A stretch of 64,000 nt of DNA from Hedera helix (taxonomy: Eukaryota; Streptophyta; Magnoliopsida; Apiales; Araliaceae): positions 12,397,098 through 12,461,097 of the forward strand of contig OX359266.1 of assembly GCA_947179155.2 (NCBI GenBank). The letters are read 5' to 3'. The notes below the pieces were generated by a model. That model saw only the letters and a program-made list of their open reading frames with translations, searched no databases and was not told where the DNA came from. Shown here piece after piece: positions 22,629 to 33,830 of the stretch; the first letter of the stretch is position 1; each line of letters begins with the position of its first letter. The position numbers and the translations under genes are program-made.

Positions 22629-23851
22629 GGATATCAATTGGCATCAGTAGCGCGCCATGTGCGAGCGTGCTCAGTAAAGGAAAAAGAAAAAAAGAAAAAT
22701 GCGCGTGACAGTGACAGCGGCGGCGGGGCAGACTCTCTTTCTCTCTCTATGCGTGTCATGCAGGCGTGTTGGTTACTGCTTTTTTTTTCTCTCTCTCCCG
22801 CGTGATTCTAGGCTTCCATGAAAGAGCAATAAATTAAATAAATTCCAAAAGCAATTAGGAAAAGAAAAATAATTAGGGATTTTATATTTTATTTTACTTG
22901 TAATTTTAAATTCTATTAGGGTTTGGAAATAATAAATCCTATTAGGGTTAGGAGAATTTTGCAGCCTATAAATAAAGGGCTTGAGACACAATGTAACATA
23001 CAACTTTCATTAGAAAAATTCTCTCTTCTATTCTTTGGTGTTCTCTACAATTATGAGTAGCTAAATTATTTTTATTGGTTTAAGTGATTGAAGCCATCAA
23101 GATTAATACACCGTGAGATCTAATTTATTTTAATTGTTCAATTTATATTTTGAGTATTGAATATTTTTTTGCGTTTAATTTTATGATTGATTCGTTTGAT
23201 TGCTAGGGTGCACACTAATTTATTATTCGTTGAAATCTACTACTAAATTAAATATCAAATTCGTAATTGTTTGGTCACTTTAATTTGCGAAGCGATCAAG
23301 ATTAAAAATTATTTTGCATATCAAAAGATTGTTATATCTTAGGAAAAATATTCATCTAAATTAAATCCAGTCGCTTGAATTGTGTTGTTTAGTTCAACAA
23401 TCTCTCTATTTCTTTATATTGCTACTAGGTTAAATCTTTAGCACTTGTCTGAGATTATTTAGTAATAAGGGTTATTTAGATCGCTTGTTTCTACTTAACT
23501 AAAATTAAGGAGAGATAGAAAAATTATTCGAATGAGAGTAATTATTCCACGTTGAATATTTAAAATATAAATTGAGTTATTCTTGCGTCAATGATCAGTT
23601 GTAAATTCTTGATGGTGGATGTTAACTTAAACCAAGGTTTTTTCTCATGATTTAATTTATTAAATTACTTGCATATTTATTTTAGTTAATTTTATTTAAA
23701 TTATTTTTTTGATTAAAACCCCCCCAATTTTGGTTTACCAAAACATAAAATTAAATTAATCATTCTCTGTGGGTCGACTCTTACTTGCACTACTACATAT
23801 TTATTTTTTCAAAGTAAGATTTTATTTTTGGTTGTTTGAGACATTACACCA
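22629..23851 (+). repeat. Left LTR of the Athila-related element, second part
   Basis: It resumes at GGATATCAATTGGCATCAGT, exactly where the first part stopped, and ends ACATTACACCA. TATAAATAAA at 22967-22976 is a good TATA box. In the right LTR the same place reads CATAAATAAA, so only this copy keeps the box. There is a CpG-rich block at 22622-22760. Confidence 0.9.
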
Positions 23852-23856
23852 AATTT

Positions 23857-23874
23857 TGGCGCCGTTGCCGGGGA
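23857..23874 (+). promoter_or_regulatory. Primer-binding site of the Athila-related element
   Basis: TGGCGCCGTTGCCGGGGA lies five bases after the LTR end. This 18-base site is the one usual for Athila and related gag-only plant elements and pairs with a tRNA-Asp-type 3' end. It is perfectly kept although the coding region has decayed. Confidence 0.92.
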
Positions 23875-23985
23875 ATAATTTTATTTATTTTTGTGCTTTT
23901 GTAAATTTTATTTTAATTTAGTAATTTATTCTTAGTTTTTTTTTTTCTAGTTTTCATATTTTATTTGAGTTGTGCAGGTTAAAGA

Positions 23986-24883
23986 TGGAAATCATGGCTA
24001 GAAATCAAACTTTAAAAGAGCTTGCGGCCCCTGATTTGAATTAATAACCTTTAAGCATAACTTTTCCAAATTTAGATGTTATCACTTTATTGGAATTAAA
24101 ATCTGGTCTAATATATTTATTGCCAAATTTTCATGGCCTTGCAGGTGAAGATCCTCACAAACATTTAAAGGAATTCCATATGGTGTGCACAAGTCTGAAA
24201 CCTTCTAGAGTGACTGAAGAGTAAATTAATCTAAGAGCATTTTCATTTTCTTTGAAAGACTTGGCTAAGGTTTGGCTCTACTATCTACCCTTCGGAAGTA
24301 TCACCACACGGGAAGAGATGAAAAGACTATTCTTGGAAAAATATTTCCTTGCTTCACGGGTAGCCAATATCAAAAAAGACATTTGTGGTGTGAGACAAAA
24401 CCATGGAGAATCCCTATATGAGTATTGGGAACGATTTATAAAATTATGTGCAAGTTGTCCTCACTATCAAATCAGCGAGCAATTCCTTATTTAATATTTT
24501 TATAAAGGACTCATGTCTTCCGATAGGAGCATGATCGATGCTGCCAGGGAGGAGCTTTAGTGGACAAAACGCCCGAAGCTGCAAGGAACTTGATTGCAAA
24601 CATGGTGGCTAATTCCCAACAATTTGGCACTAGGCTTGATTTTTCATCTAAGAATGTTAATGAGGTAAATATTTATTCACTTGAGCAACGAATTGATAGT
24701 CTAACCTCCTTTGTTCGTCAAATGGTTGTAGGTAATACACAACAAGTGAAAGCTTGTGGGATTTGTGCGGTAGTAGAACATCCGACAGATATGTACCCTA
24801 CTCTTCAAGAGGAGTCCCATGAACAAGTAAATGCAGCAGGTGGTTTTCCTGATCAACCACAAAGGAGATATGATCTTTACTAG
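23986..24883 (+). pseudogene. Gag of the Athila-related element (several stops)
   Basis: The reading starts MARNQTLKELAAPDLN at about 23998 and runs through NFHGLAGEDPHKHLKEFHMV, SLKDLAKVWLYYLPFGSITT, MKRLFLEKYFLASR and GESLYEYWERFIKLCASCPH. After breaks, 24560-24883 has KTPEAARNLIANMVANSQQF. This is the gag domain typical of Athila-related and TR-GAG elements. Stops fall at about 24043, 24222, 24494 and 24558. The knuckle-like CGICAVVEHPTDMY has Tyr where the last Cys is normal, so RNA binding through it would be lost. Confidence 0.85.
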
Positions 24884-25129
24884 AACACGTATAACTCAGG
24901 TTAGAGAGATCATCCTAATTTTGACTATGAAAATCACCAAGGGAATCCGTCTGCAACTCAAAATTTCTCAAGCTACCAACAATACAAGCAGTCATATCCC
25001 AACAAACAACAACAGAGCCAATCATCTAATTCTAATATATCTTTAGATGATATAGTTAAACAACTTAGCACTAACACTTTGCAATTTCAACAGGAAACGA
25101 AGGCAAATTTGTAGAATTTAAATACACAG

Positions 25130-26338
25130 ATGGGACAAATGGCAACTGCCATCAGTAGATTGGAGGCACAAAATTCTGAAAAATTACCCTCACAAACAAA
25201 AGAGCAAAACAAAGCAGAAGTGGACAACAAGGAAGCAGACGACAGTAAAGAGGACGACAGTGTTCTAGGCAAAAATGGTACCCCTAAGCATAAATTTTCA
25301 CCTTTCTCTTATTATAAATCGGTACCCCCTTTTCCTCTTGCTCTGACAAAAAAAAGAAAATATGAGAAAGATTCAGATTTATATGAAACTTTTCATCAAT
25401 ACGAGGTAAAAATTCCATTGTTAGATGTTATTAAACAAGTACCTCGTTTTGCTAGATTTTTGAAAGAATTATGTACACACAAGAGAAAGCAAACACTTAA
25501 AAGATATGAAAATGTACAAGTAGGAAAGAATGTATCTGCAATAATTCAAAGAAAACTTCCTACTAAATATCAAGATATAAGAATGTTTACTATCCCTTGT
25601 AAGATAAGTGACACTAGATTTAAAAAAACAATGTTAGATTTAGGAACAACTATTAATGTCATGCCATATTCTATATACGCTTCTTTAAAACTTAAACCTT
25701 TGAATAGAACTGGTATTGTGATTCAGTTGGCTGATAAGACTAACGCTTATCCTAAGGGTATCGTAAAGGATGTTATTGTGCAAGTAAATAATTTGATTTT
25801 TCTTGCTAATTTTTATGTGCTTGATATGGAGAACGGTGATCAAAATGCTCCTATTTTGTTAGGAAGACCTTTCTTAAAAACATCTAAGACTAAGATCGAT
25901 GTTCATAGTGGTATACTGACAATGGAGTTTGATGGTGAAATTGTTAAATTTAATATTTTTGATGCCATGAAATATCCTAATAATTCTGTTGATGTGATTG
26001 ATGAAGAGGATGAATTGGGAACGACATTTAGTCAGAGTTTTGGGAAAGAGAAAGAGGAGTTAGTCTTGAGTGCTAATTTTAAAAAAATTGTTGCGGCTGT
26101 GAATGATTCTCCAAAAGCAGGTAATGATCCATATTTTGACTTATCAGTTCCTAATAAGAAATCTTTACCTTTTGTTTTGCAGGATTACATTTCAGATTTG
26201 AAGCCTCTCCCTAATCGTCTCGAATGTATGTTCATTGAAGAGAGAGTAGAACCTTCATATCCATTGCAAGGGAGTTTGAACAAGTCTATGATAAAGGAAG
26301 TAAAGATGGATGAGATTGTCAAAATTCAAGAGGAATGA
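25130..26338 (+). pseudogene. Gag C-terminus and aspartic protease of the Athila-related element
   Basis: A 402-codon open frame, but the chain upstream is broken and no pol follows. Residues 1-60 are an acidic linker after gag. Residues 90-160 (EVKIPLLDVIKQVPRFARFL) are the conserved region before the protease. Residues 166-260 are the protease: MLDLGTTINVMPYSIYASL with catalytic D170, VIVQVNNLIFLANFYVLDME, then APILLGRPFLKTSKTKIDVH. The D-x-G pattern reads DLG as in other Athila-related copies. RT, RNase H and integrase, which should follow directly, are absent. The protease would cut gag in particles if expressed as a fusion. Confidence 0.85.
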
Positions 26339-27664
26339 GTGGCATAGTGTTTAAGCATGTTGTCAAGCTATTGACAATAAACAAAGCCGTTGCTTGGGAG
26401 ACAACCCAAGTGGAGTATAATTTTTTTTATTATTTTTGCATTTATAATTTATTTATTTGTGTTTTTTTTCTTTGCATTTTACTTTATATTAGGGACAATG
26501 TAAATTTTAAGTGTGGGGGAAGGGATTTAGGATTTTTGTTATTTTTAGGTCATATTTTAAAAATTTTAGGGAATTTTAGAAAATTTTAAATTTTGTGGGT
26601 AAATTCACTACAAACCCTCACGAGACAAAACTCGTCCACTTGGGGTTTAAAGGCTTGTTACACATGCTAAGTGTAACCGTGTTTCCTACGAAAATGGGGT
26701 AGTTTTTTATTTTATTTTTAGGATGTGTTACTTGAGCAATAAGTTAATTGAATTTTAATTTTTAGCCAATGATAAAATTTTTGATTTTTATTTAATAACT
26801 TTTGGAAAAGGGATAATTTTTTGCTTAGTCTGAATTTTGACTTGTTATTGGTTATTACTTTGCTTGAGATCTTTAAATTTTTATGCACTCATATCCATTT
26901 GTTTGAGCTAGTTTTAATTAAGAGAAAGTTTAAATAGTTAAATATTTATGGAAGATATTTTTGAGCTCTATATCTTATTTGATCATTATTTAAAGTGAAA
27001 TATAAGACAAAATATAATTTGGAGGAGATGATTTAGGTAATTTTTCTAGGATTATTATTGAAGAAAAAAATCTTGTGGTGGGTTGAGATGGAGCGTAAAA
27101 CGCACTTACTCATAAACACATGAAAAAATGAGATGAAGCATAAAATGCACTCACTCAAAAAGAAAAAAAAATGGGATGGAGCATAAAATGCACCAATTAA
27201 AAGAAAAAATTAGAAAAATATTTGAAAATTTGATATTAATAATCCTAGTGTGTTTCATTAATTAAAAGCCTTTTGATCTTCTGGTATATATTTGTCCATA
27301 TTAGCTGAAAAAGTAATGTGAAAAATAAATGTATTGAGTATTGTTGTATATCTTTTATAAGGTAATGAATAACCTAAACTTATTTGAGTTTTGATTAGTT
27401 ATATACATTTGGATTCACACACACACAAAATAGTCTTGAATAAATTAAGATTGAAAAATATGTTGAAATTCTAGATTTTGCATATTTTGAAATTTTCTTT
27501 GAGTTATTATTTTTGAAATCTTTGAGGCTAATATTGAATTCATATTCATTTGTTGCTCAGGTAAAGTAGTGAGGTTAATTGGTTTAGTTAGCAAAGTTTA
27601 TACTTTTAGAGTTTTTATTCTTGTTTTGCTTGAGGACAAGCAAAGAGTCAAGTGTGGGGGTATT
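26339..27664 (+). promoter_or_regulatory. Non-coding 3' part of the Athila-related element, hairpin-rich, ending in the polypurine tract
   Basis: No gene is seen. Three small hairpins follow the protease: CTTGGGagacaaCCCAAG (26393-26410), ACGAGacaaaaCTCGT (about 26619-26634) and GTTACACatgctaaGTGTAAC (about 26658-26678). A threefold repeat at about 27086-27200 has small hairpins. The region ends in GTGTGGGGGTATT at about 27652-27664, the plus-strand primer site next to the LTR at 27665. Confidence 0.6.
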
Positions 27665-29197
27665 TGATAAGTCGATTTTATATTAATTTATTAGGTATTT
27701 TTAGACTTAATTATTTGTGAGTTTTTAAGTATTTTTAGTGTTTTAGGTAATTTATTTAATTTTATGCATTATTATTATTTTTAGTATTTTTATATTATTT
27801 TTATCTATTTTTAATTAATTGATATTTATTTTTGTAGAAAAATTAAAGCTGATGGCATTTCTGTAAATAACCTGTCAATTCATAGTTCGCGCCATGCGCG
27901 CGGTAGGGGTTCAACAGCTCAAGGAGACGACGCCGTTTGGCAACTGCGAAAGGGAAGCCGCGCAATGCGCGAATATCAATTGGCATCAGTAGCGCGCCAT
28001 GCGCGGGCGTGCTCAGTAAGGAAAAAAAAATAAAGAAAAATGCGTGTGACAGTGACAGTGGTGGCGGGGCAGTCTCTCCTTCTCTCTCTACGCGTGTCAT
28101 GCAGGCGTGTTAGCTGCTGCCTTTTTTTTCTCTCTCTCCCGCGTGATTCCAGACTTCCATGAAAGAGCAATACATTAAATAAATTCCAAAAGCAATTAGG
28201 AAAAGGAAAAATAAATAGGAATTTTATATTTTATTTTATTTGTAATTTTAAATCCTATTAGGGTTTGAAAATAATAAATCCTATTAGGGTTAGAAGAATT
28301 TTGCAGCTCATAAATAAAGGGTTTGAGACAATGTAACATACAATTTTCATTAAAAAAAATTCTCTTCTATTCTTTGGTGTTCTCTACAATTATGAGTAGC
28401 TAAATTATTTTTCTTGGTTTAAGTGATTGAAGCCATCAAGATTAATACACTGTGAGATCTAATTTATTTTAATCGTTCAATTTATATTTTGAGTATTGAA
28501 TATTTTTCTGCATTTAATTTTATGATAATTGATTCGTTTGATAGATAGGGTGCACACTAGTTTATTATTCATTGAAATCTACTACTAAATTAAATATCAA
28601 ATTCGTAATTGTTTGGTCATTTTAATTTGCGAAGCGACTAAGATTAAAAATTATTTTGCATATCAAAAGATTGTTATATCTTAGGAAAAATATTCATCTA
28701 CATTAAATGCAGACGCTTGGATTGTGTTGTTTTGTTCAACGATCTCTCTATTTCTTTATGTTGTTACTAGGTTAAATCTTTAGCGCTTGTCTGAAATTAT
28801 TTAGTAGTAAGAGTTATTTAGATATATTGTTTCTACTTAACTAAAATTAAGGAGAGATAGGAAAATTATTCGAATGAGAGTAATTATTCCACGTTGAATA
28901 TTTAAAATGTAAATTGAGTTATTCTTGCGTTAATGATCAGTTGTAAATTCTTGATGGTAGATGTTAACTTAAACCAAGGTTTTTTCTCATGATTTAATTT
29001 ATTAAATTACTTGCATATTTATTTTAGTTAATTTTATTTAAATTATTTTTTTTTTGAATAAAAACCCCACAATTTTAGTTTACCAAAACATAAAATTAAA
29101 TTAATCATTCTCTGTGGGATCGACTCTTACTTGCACTACTATATATTTATTTTTAAAAAGTAAGATTTTATTTTTGGGTGTTTGCAACATCACACCA
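27665..29197 (+). repeat. Right LTR of the Athila-related element
   Basis: TGATAAGT...CATCACACCA, 1533 bp, uninterrupted. It is the reference for the split left LTR. The TATA position is mutated to CATAAATAAA near 28309. TSD TTTAT follows at 29198-29202. Confidence 0.93.
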
Positions 29198-31611
29198 TTT
29201 ATACCATTATTTTTTGGTTCAATATGTATATGCAGATTAAGCGGCTCAATGAACCTAAAGAGGTTAATTTGACGAGTGCAGATGATATTTGCTGTCAATG
29301 CTATTATGATTATCATTCCTACCACCATTCTGGGTTCAAATTGTGTCATATTTTGTGAAGATTAACGTATGATATACACACAATATATTCTGTGCAGATT
29401 AAGCAGCTCAATGAACCTATGGAGGGAGAGTGGAATACTGGTGGTCTGCTTCCTAGAATTGAGGTTTGGCCTAATATATTACAAATCTCTCACTCTCTCA
29501 CGTGTGTAGAATGTTTCAGTTGTTTTAGAATATTCATTGAAATTGGTGTCGCAGGGTTTCTGAGCATTTCTTCCAAAAACAGAGTTGGTAAATACAATGC
29601 ACACCTTTACCCAACTGAAACAAAATGTAAGCTGAGACTTCATCTTAGATTCATATTTACCATGTTTTTAGTAAAATATTTCCTGATTGATAAATATTTT
29701 CTTATTAGTCTATGTGGTTTTTCATGTAGTTAATGTCTAATTATCCTTAATACTGCATCCATGATTTTCCAAATGTGTACTAATTTTTGTAGTCGAGGAA
29801 AATAACTTGAATTACATGACAAAATTATCAGCAAGTAAGAAAGCTAGCCTGAGTTTTGGGGTTTGAGGTGCCACTGCCCAATTTAGTGTTGATGTGGTTG
29901 CAGCATTTAACTGGTAAGATGAATACGACAGTTTATTAAACTTTATGGCTTGGAATTACATATAATACAATTCAACATCAATGGAAGCTACTTCATTTAT
30001 CTGAATGATAATAAAATGGATGGCACAAGAATTTTGACGAAATTGAGTCTTTCTGATATAACCATAAAGCACCTTAGATGAGCATTATTAGGCGCACCTG
30101 GTAAACTTTCTAGCCACTAGTAGAGTCTACAGACCATTAATAGAGGTGAAAGGGTTTTCAGTTAACTGCTAGTCTAAGGCATTGTAGCTGAAGTTTGATG
30201 TTTTGATTATTTTGGTAAAGTAGCTAAAATATCCTGCCTTTTTGGTTCTTGCTTTGCACATAATCTTGCTTGTTTTTTTTTCCGATTTGGTATTTGCTCT
30301 TTCTCGTCATAAATTTCTCAGGTGCTATATATGGGACGAAAGATATCTGTGCTGATTACTAGAAAAAATTGAAACTACCAATGACTTAATTCTCAGCGAG
30401 AGGGAAGCTTGGGTTGGTCTTGCACTTAGCTTCATATGTTAGTCTTGTCTTTTTTATTGTTTGAAATATTTTGCTTTTGTTCAGCGTACTTGCTCCCATT
30501 CTTTGCCATTTGTCTAAGGTAGCTGACTCTATATGTAATTTACAGAATATGTTACATCTTCAAGAGGGAACACTTTTGAAAGGAACGGTGAGGAAAATTT
30601 TCCGATATGGTGCTCAAATAAGGATAGGTGAGAGTAACAGAAGGTAAGGTGTATTCAATTTCTTTGGTGGAAAATTTATCCTGTAGCACTGATTGCTTGC
30701 TTTCTTTTGTTACTTTTAGTTCAACATCATGTAAGTGATATAAATTCATTCATAAATAATATAAAACCATATCATATTACTCCATAACATTTTAAATTAT
30801 GGTACACTTCCATGATACTTATGTGATCATACATTATTTCTCTAATTAGTTTTATGTATGGATATGTGTTGTAGTGAATGATTTAGAATATTGGTAAGCA
30901 AATAACTTTTTCATTAAAAATATATTCTTCTTATCAAAGAGAAAATAATGTCTATGCTTGCAGTCCGGTCAATAACACAACAAATGGGGGATTAAAGTAC
31001 ATATGTTGTCGAAACCTTGTATATATGGGCAAAAAAATGCACATGCAAGGCATATACAGTAACATTAGTACTACAAAAGATGGTACTTTTTGCACAAATT
31101 ATATTTTTAGGTTTATATTTCTATATTATATCTTCAATTTTACATAAAATATACCACATATTTGGCACATCTTAAATTTGTTTTCAAAAGGAACCAGAAA
31201 CAAAAGAGACTATATATATTATCCCAACGGATGAATATATGTTAAAGTTACCAAATGCTCTAATAGCCTTTGTTAAAGAATGGGATCAACATTGCTTTAG
31301 CAGTATGTATGCGTGTCTGTATGGGGTAGGTTTTTACTTGAACCTAGTTTAAAACAAAGGATTTTACACACCACATAACTTTTTGGATTTTCTTACTTTG
31401 TTAAAAGGATATACTTGGATAAAATATTCATTTCAAGATGATTTTGCATACCAAAAGTTTGATTTACTAGTGAGGTTTCTTGTTAAAATTGTTCTCTGAA
31501 CACTTGCAGGTTGAAATTGTACCTTCCTTATGTATGTTTATATATAGAAAAGAGTTGTTCTTAATCCTCTATTACTTACACTGGTGGATATTCACCATTG
31601 GCCAAATTGAC

Positions 31612-31631
31612 TTTTTTTTTTTTTTTTTTTG
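31612..31631 (+). repeat. Poly-T run before an S1 exon
   Basis: About 20 T in a row lie just before the GCATTGGGTTGCAG acceptor of the 31645 exon. It could be part of a normal polypyrimidine tract that has grown. Confidence 0.5.
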
Positions 31632-32917
31632 CATTGGGTTGCAGCATATTTCAAACATGACTTGAGCCCGAGTTGATTCTGTGTGTGACTTGTTAGCGGT
31701 TGATGAGAATGTAAAAGTTCTGGTTGTAAACTCAATGTTGCCTGACAAAATTTCTCTTAGGTAGCCACAGAAATAAATTGCCAACTTCTCTTTTTCAGTC
31801 CATGCATGCTTGCAGTATCAGAATCAGTTATTCAGTATGTTTCTTGATAGAATTACACCCCGACTTTCATTTCGAGTAACTTAAGTTGAGTTACCCATAT
31901 TTTCTGGTTAAACGCCCCTTTATTTCTTTGTTTCCCTGGAATTTTCATTCTTACTTTTAAATTTTATTCATTTTCTTTATATTTTCTAGGGCGGTGTGGG
32001 TGGGGTGGATTGACGGAATGAGAATTCAACATGATTAGGATCTCCAAATGACCTGTTACTGTGAAGTGAACTATGTGCATGTCCACAATATAAAACAAGC
32101 AACCTTTAGGATAGAAATCAAAGTGTAACAGCAACACTTTTGCCTTGTGAAAGTGATGGTAGCCAATATTTATTGCTAATATTTGTTTAATTTGATAAGT
32201 TCTTCTGTGGTAACAGGCTGTGATATGCATAATTCATCTGTGATATTTCTTCTGTGTTTAACATTCCGGTATATGGGATGATATATAGAGGTTGTTACAG
32301 CTGCACTTCTCCAGAGACTCTGAGAACGTTGCAGTGTGTACTAGGTCTCCCAGTAAACATAATGTATTAAGTGATAATATTTACCCACTTGGAGAGAGTT
32401 TTGTCATTCAATTATTGTCGACTTGCTGCTCGGGTTTATAATTTAAAATTGAAATGATTAAAAGCTTGAGATTTGTTCATGTTCTTCATAACTTTCCATA
32501 TCTATTGGTGTATTGGAAGCTTCCCTATCATATGGAACGCTTGGACAGATAAATAGTTTTGCTCGATAAGGATCCTCGAACTATAGTTCCTTCCCTCCTG
32601 AAATTGAAATTTAAAAGTTTGTATGATAGTGTTTTGAGAAGTTACATGTAGGGATTACATGTTTTTATACTCGTATATATAAATATAGAATTTCTTTTGT
32701 TTTTATGTCGTGCAGTATTGCTCACCCTGAAAGCCAGCCTGGCGTATTTAAATCGGACAAAGAGGTATGTACATTCTGTTTTGCATTTGCACAATATAAT
32801 TGCATTCCTTTTTCTCACGCAGCATTATGAATTTCGTTTTGGAATACTTTCAAAATTAGAAATAAATTTTTCTCTTTTGTTTGTTTCAAAATCGGAGATA
32901 CATTTTTATTTTGAGAC

Positions 32918-33121
32918 ATAAAATACCGTTATAACACCCAATTTATTCTACAATAATACCACTTTCCCAGGTGCTGCCCATTTTACGCTGGTGATTTGTT
33001 TCCGGTGAGAAACGGTTGATCATTGCAAGAGTCCATCTCAAGGACTAGGGTTCAAGCATACAAGTCGCATCGTTGAAGCACAATCAGCATAAAATACCAT
33101 TATAATACCACTTTCCCATCC
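32918..33121. repeat. Direct repeat around a 120-bp insert
   Basis: ATAAAATACCgTTATAAcACC, then ACCACTTTCCCA, occurs before and after a segment at about 32972-33088. The segment contains CTGGTGATTTG and AGGGTTCAAGCAT, which loosely resemble RNA polymerase III A and B boxes. It may be an old SINE scrap or a local duplication, and lies inside an intron of the S1 gene remnant. Confidence 0.3.
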
Positions 33122-33324
33122 TCCTGCTGGTATAAAATCGTAGTACGTTTGCGTAATATAAATATTTTTAAGGGTAAAATTAAAAGTGAAAAATTATCTA
33201 TAAAAATTGTCATTTTTAGAATGTATCAGATAAAATATTTCCTTCCTTCTATTTCGGAAGAGAGTATTTGTCTGAAGCGGAAGAGATGGCAAAGAAGAAC
33301 ATATGTTTAACCCATTAAGTGTGA

Positions 33325-33830
33325 TAACATTTGTAGAAAAAGAAAAGTTAAATAATTTAGTACGATTCTCATTTTCAAGGTGAGATTTTAGTAGAATTTT
33401 AATATTCTTTTATATTTTTTATTAGTATACAAAGGATAATTATCACAAACAAAAAGTAAACATTTGTAGAAAAAGTTTAATAAATTAATATGACTCTCAT
33501 TTTTAAGGGGAGATTTGAATATAATGTTTTTTTTTTCTTCCGTTTTAAATTATAAGATTAATAAAAAAAAATTAAAAAGTCAATTTTAAATTCAAAATTG
33601 AGATGAATTTATTTAGTTTATATCAATGTAATCATAAATATTATAAATTATTTAAAAAATATTATTATTTATAAAATTTATTATTTTAAAAATTTAAATG
33701 AATCGTGTTAATTTTAAATTTAAAAATATTTCGAATTAATTTTTAAAACGCTAATAGTTATCTTATAATGAAATATTTTTTATTAGTATACAAAGGATAA
33801 TTACCACCCAAACAAAAAGTATATAAAGAA
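33325..33830. repeat. AT-rich partial tandem duplications
   Basis: TTTTTTATTAGTATACAAAG plus GATAATTAnCAC occurs at 33411-33445 and again at about 33775-33810. CATTTGTAGAAAAAG...TCTCATTTT occurs at about 33330 and 33463. These are local duplications in non-coding DNA after the last S1 exon. Confidence 0.5.

Larger units (their letters stand above)
10621..29197 (+). mobile_element. Non-autonomous Athila-related Ty3/gypsy element (gag-protease only), split by a Sirevirus
   Basis: The LTRs are 10621-10926 plus 22629-23851 (about 1529 bp in all) and 27665-29197 (1533 bp). A 5-bp TSD, TTTAT, lies at 10616-10620 and 29198-29202. The left LTR starts TCATAAGT where the right has TGATAAGT. An Asp-type primer site follows the left LTR, and a GTGTGGGGGTATT polypurine tract precedes the right. 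The interior holds a broken gag and an aspartic protease, then about 1.3 kb of non-coding DNA with no RT, RNase H or integrase. Without the insertion the element is about 6.9 kb. This fits TR-GAG or LARD-like elements related to Athila, which must borrow enzymes from a partner. It is older than the Sirevirus inside it. Confidence 0.88.
29236..33310 (+). pseudogene. Broken nuclear gene for an S1 RNA-binding-domain protein (plastid-type, PTAC10-like?)
   Basis: An exon chain with splice-like borders can be read. 29398-29463: IKQLNEPMEGEWNTGGLLPR (a second, diverged copy of this exon start is at 29236). About 30322-30412: LEKIETTNDLILSEREAW. 30546-30643: MLHLQEGTLLKGTVRKIFRY then GAQIRIGESNR, the first strands of an S1 fold. 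31645-31760: HISNMT-stop-ARVDSVCDLLAVDEN then KVLVVNSMLPDKISL, the second half. 32716-32764: SIAHPESQPGVFKSDKE. 33259-33302: RVF-frameshift-SEAEEMAKKN. Phases match across the 31760/32716 junction. S1 folds bind RNA; plant plastid proteins of this kind act in chloroplast nucleoids or translation, but the exact family is a guess. Stops, a frameshift and missing 5' exons, cut off by the retroelement at 29197, show it is dead. Confidence 0.65.

Noticed and set aside
29392..29733. 113-codon ORF as a complete small protein
   Set aside because: Only the first 22 codons are exon-like; the rest reads through a GTTTGG donor into intron-like sequence.
29221..32764. S1-domain gene as a working host gene
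   Set aside because: An in-frame stop in the 31645 exon, a frameshift in the 33259 piece, an upstream stop in the 30322 piece and no 5' exons.
32972..33060. tRNA gene
   Set aside because: The B-box-like word is present but there is no cloverleaf and no good A box.
33520..33780. MITE with terminal inverted repeats
   Set aside because: I found direct repeats around the segment but no convincing inverted ends or TA/TTA target duplication.
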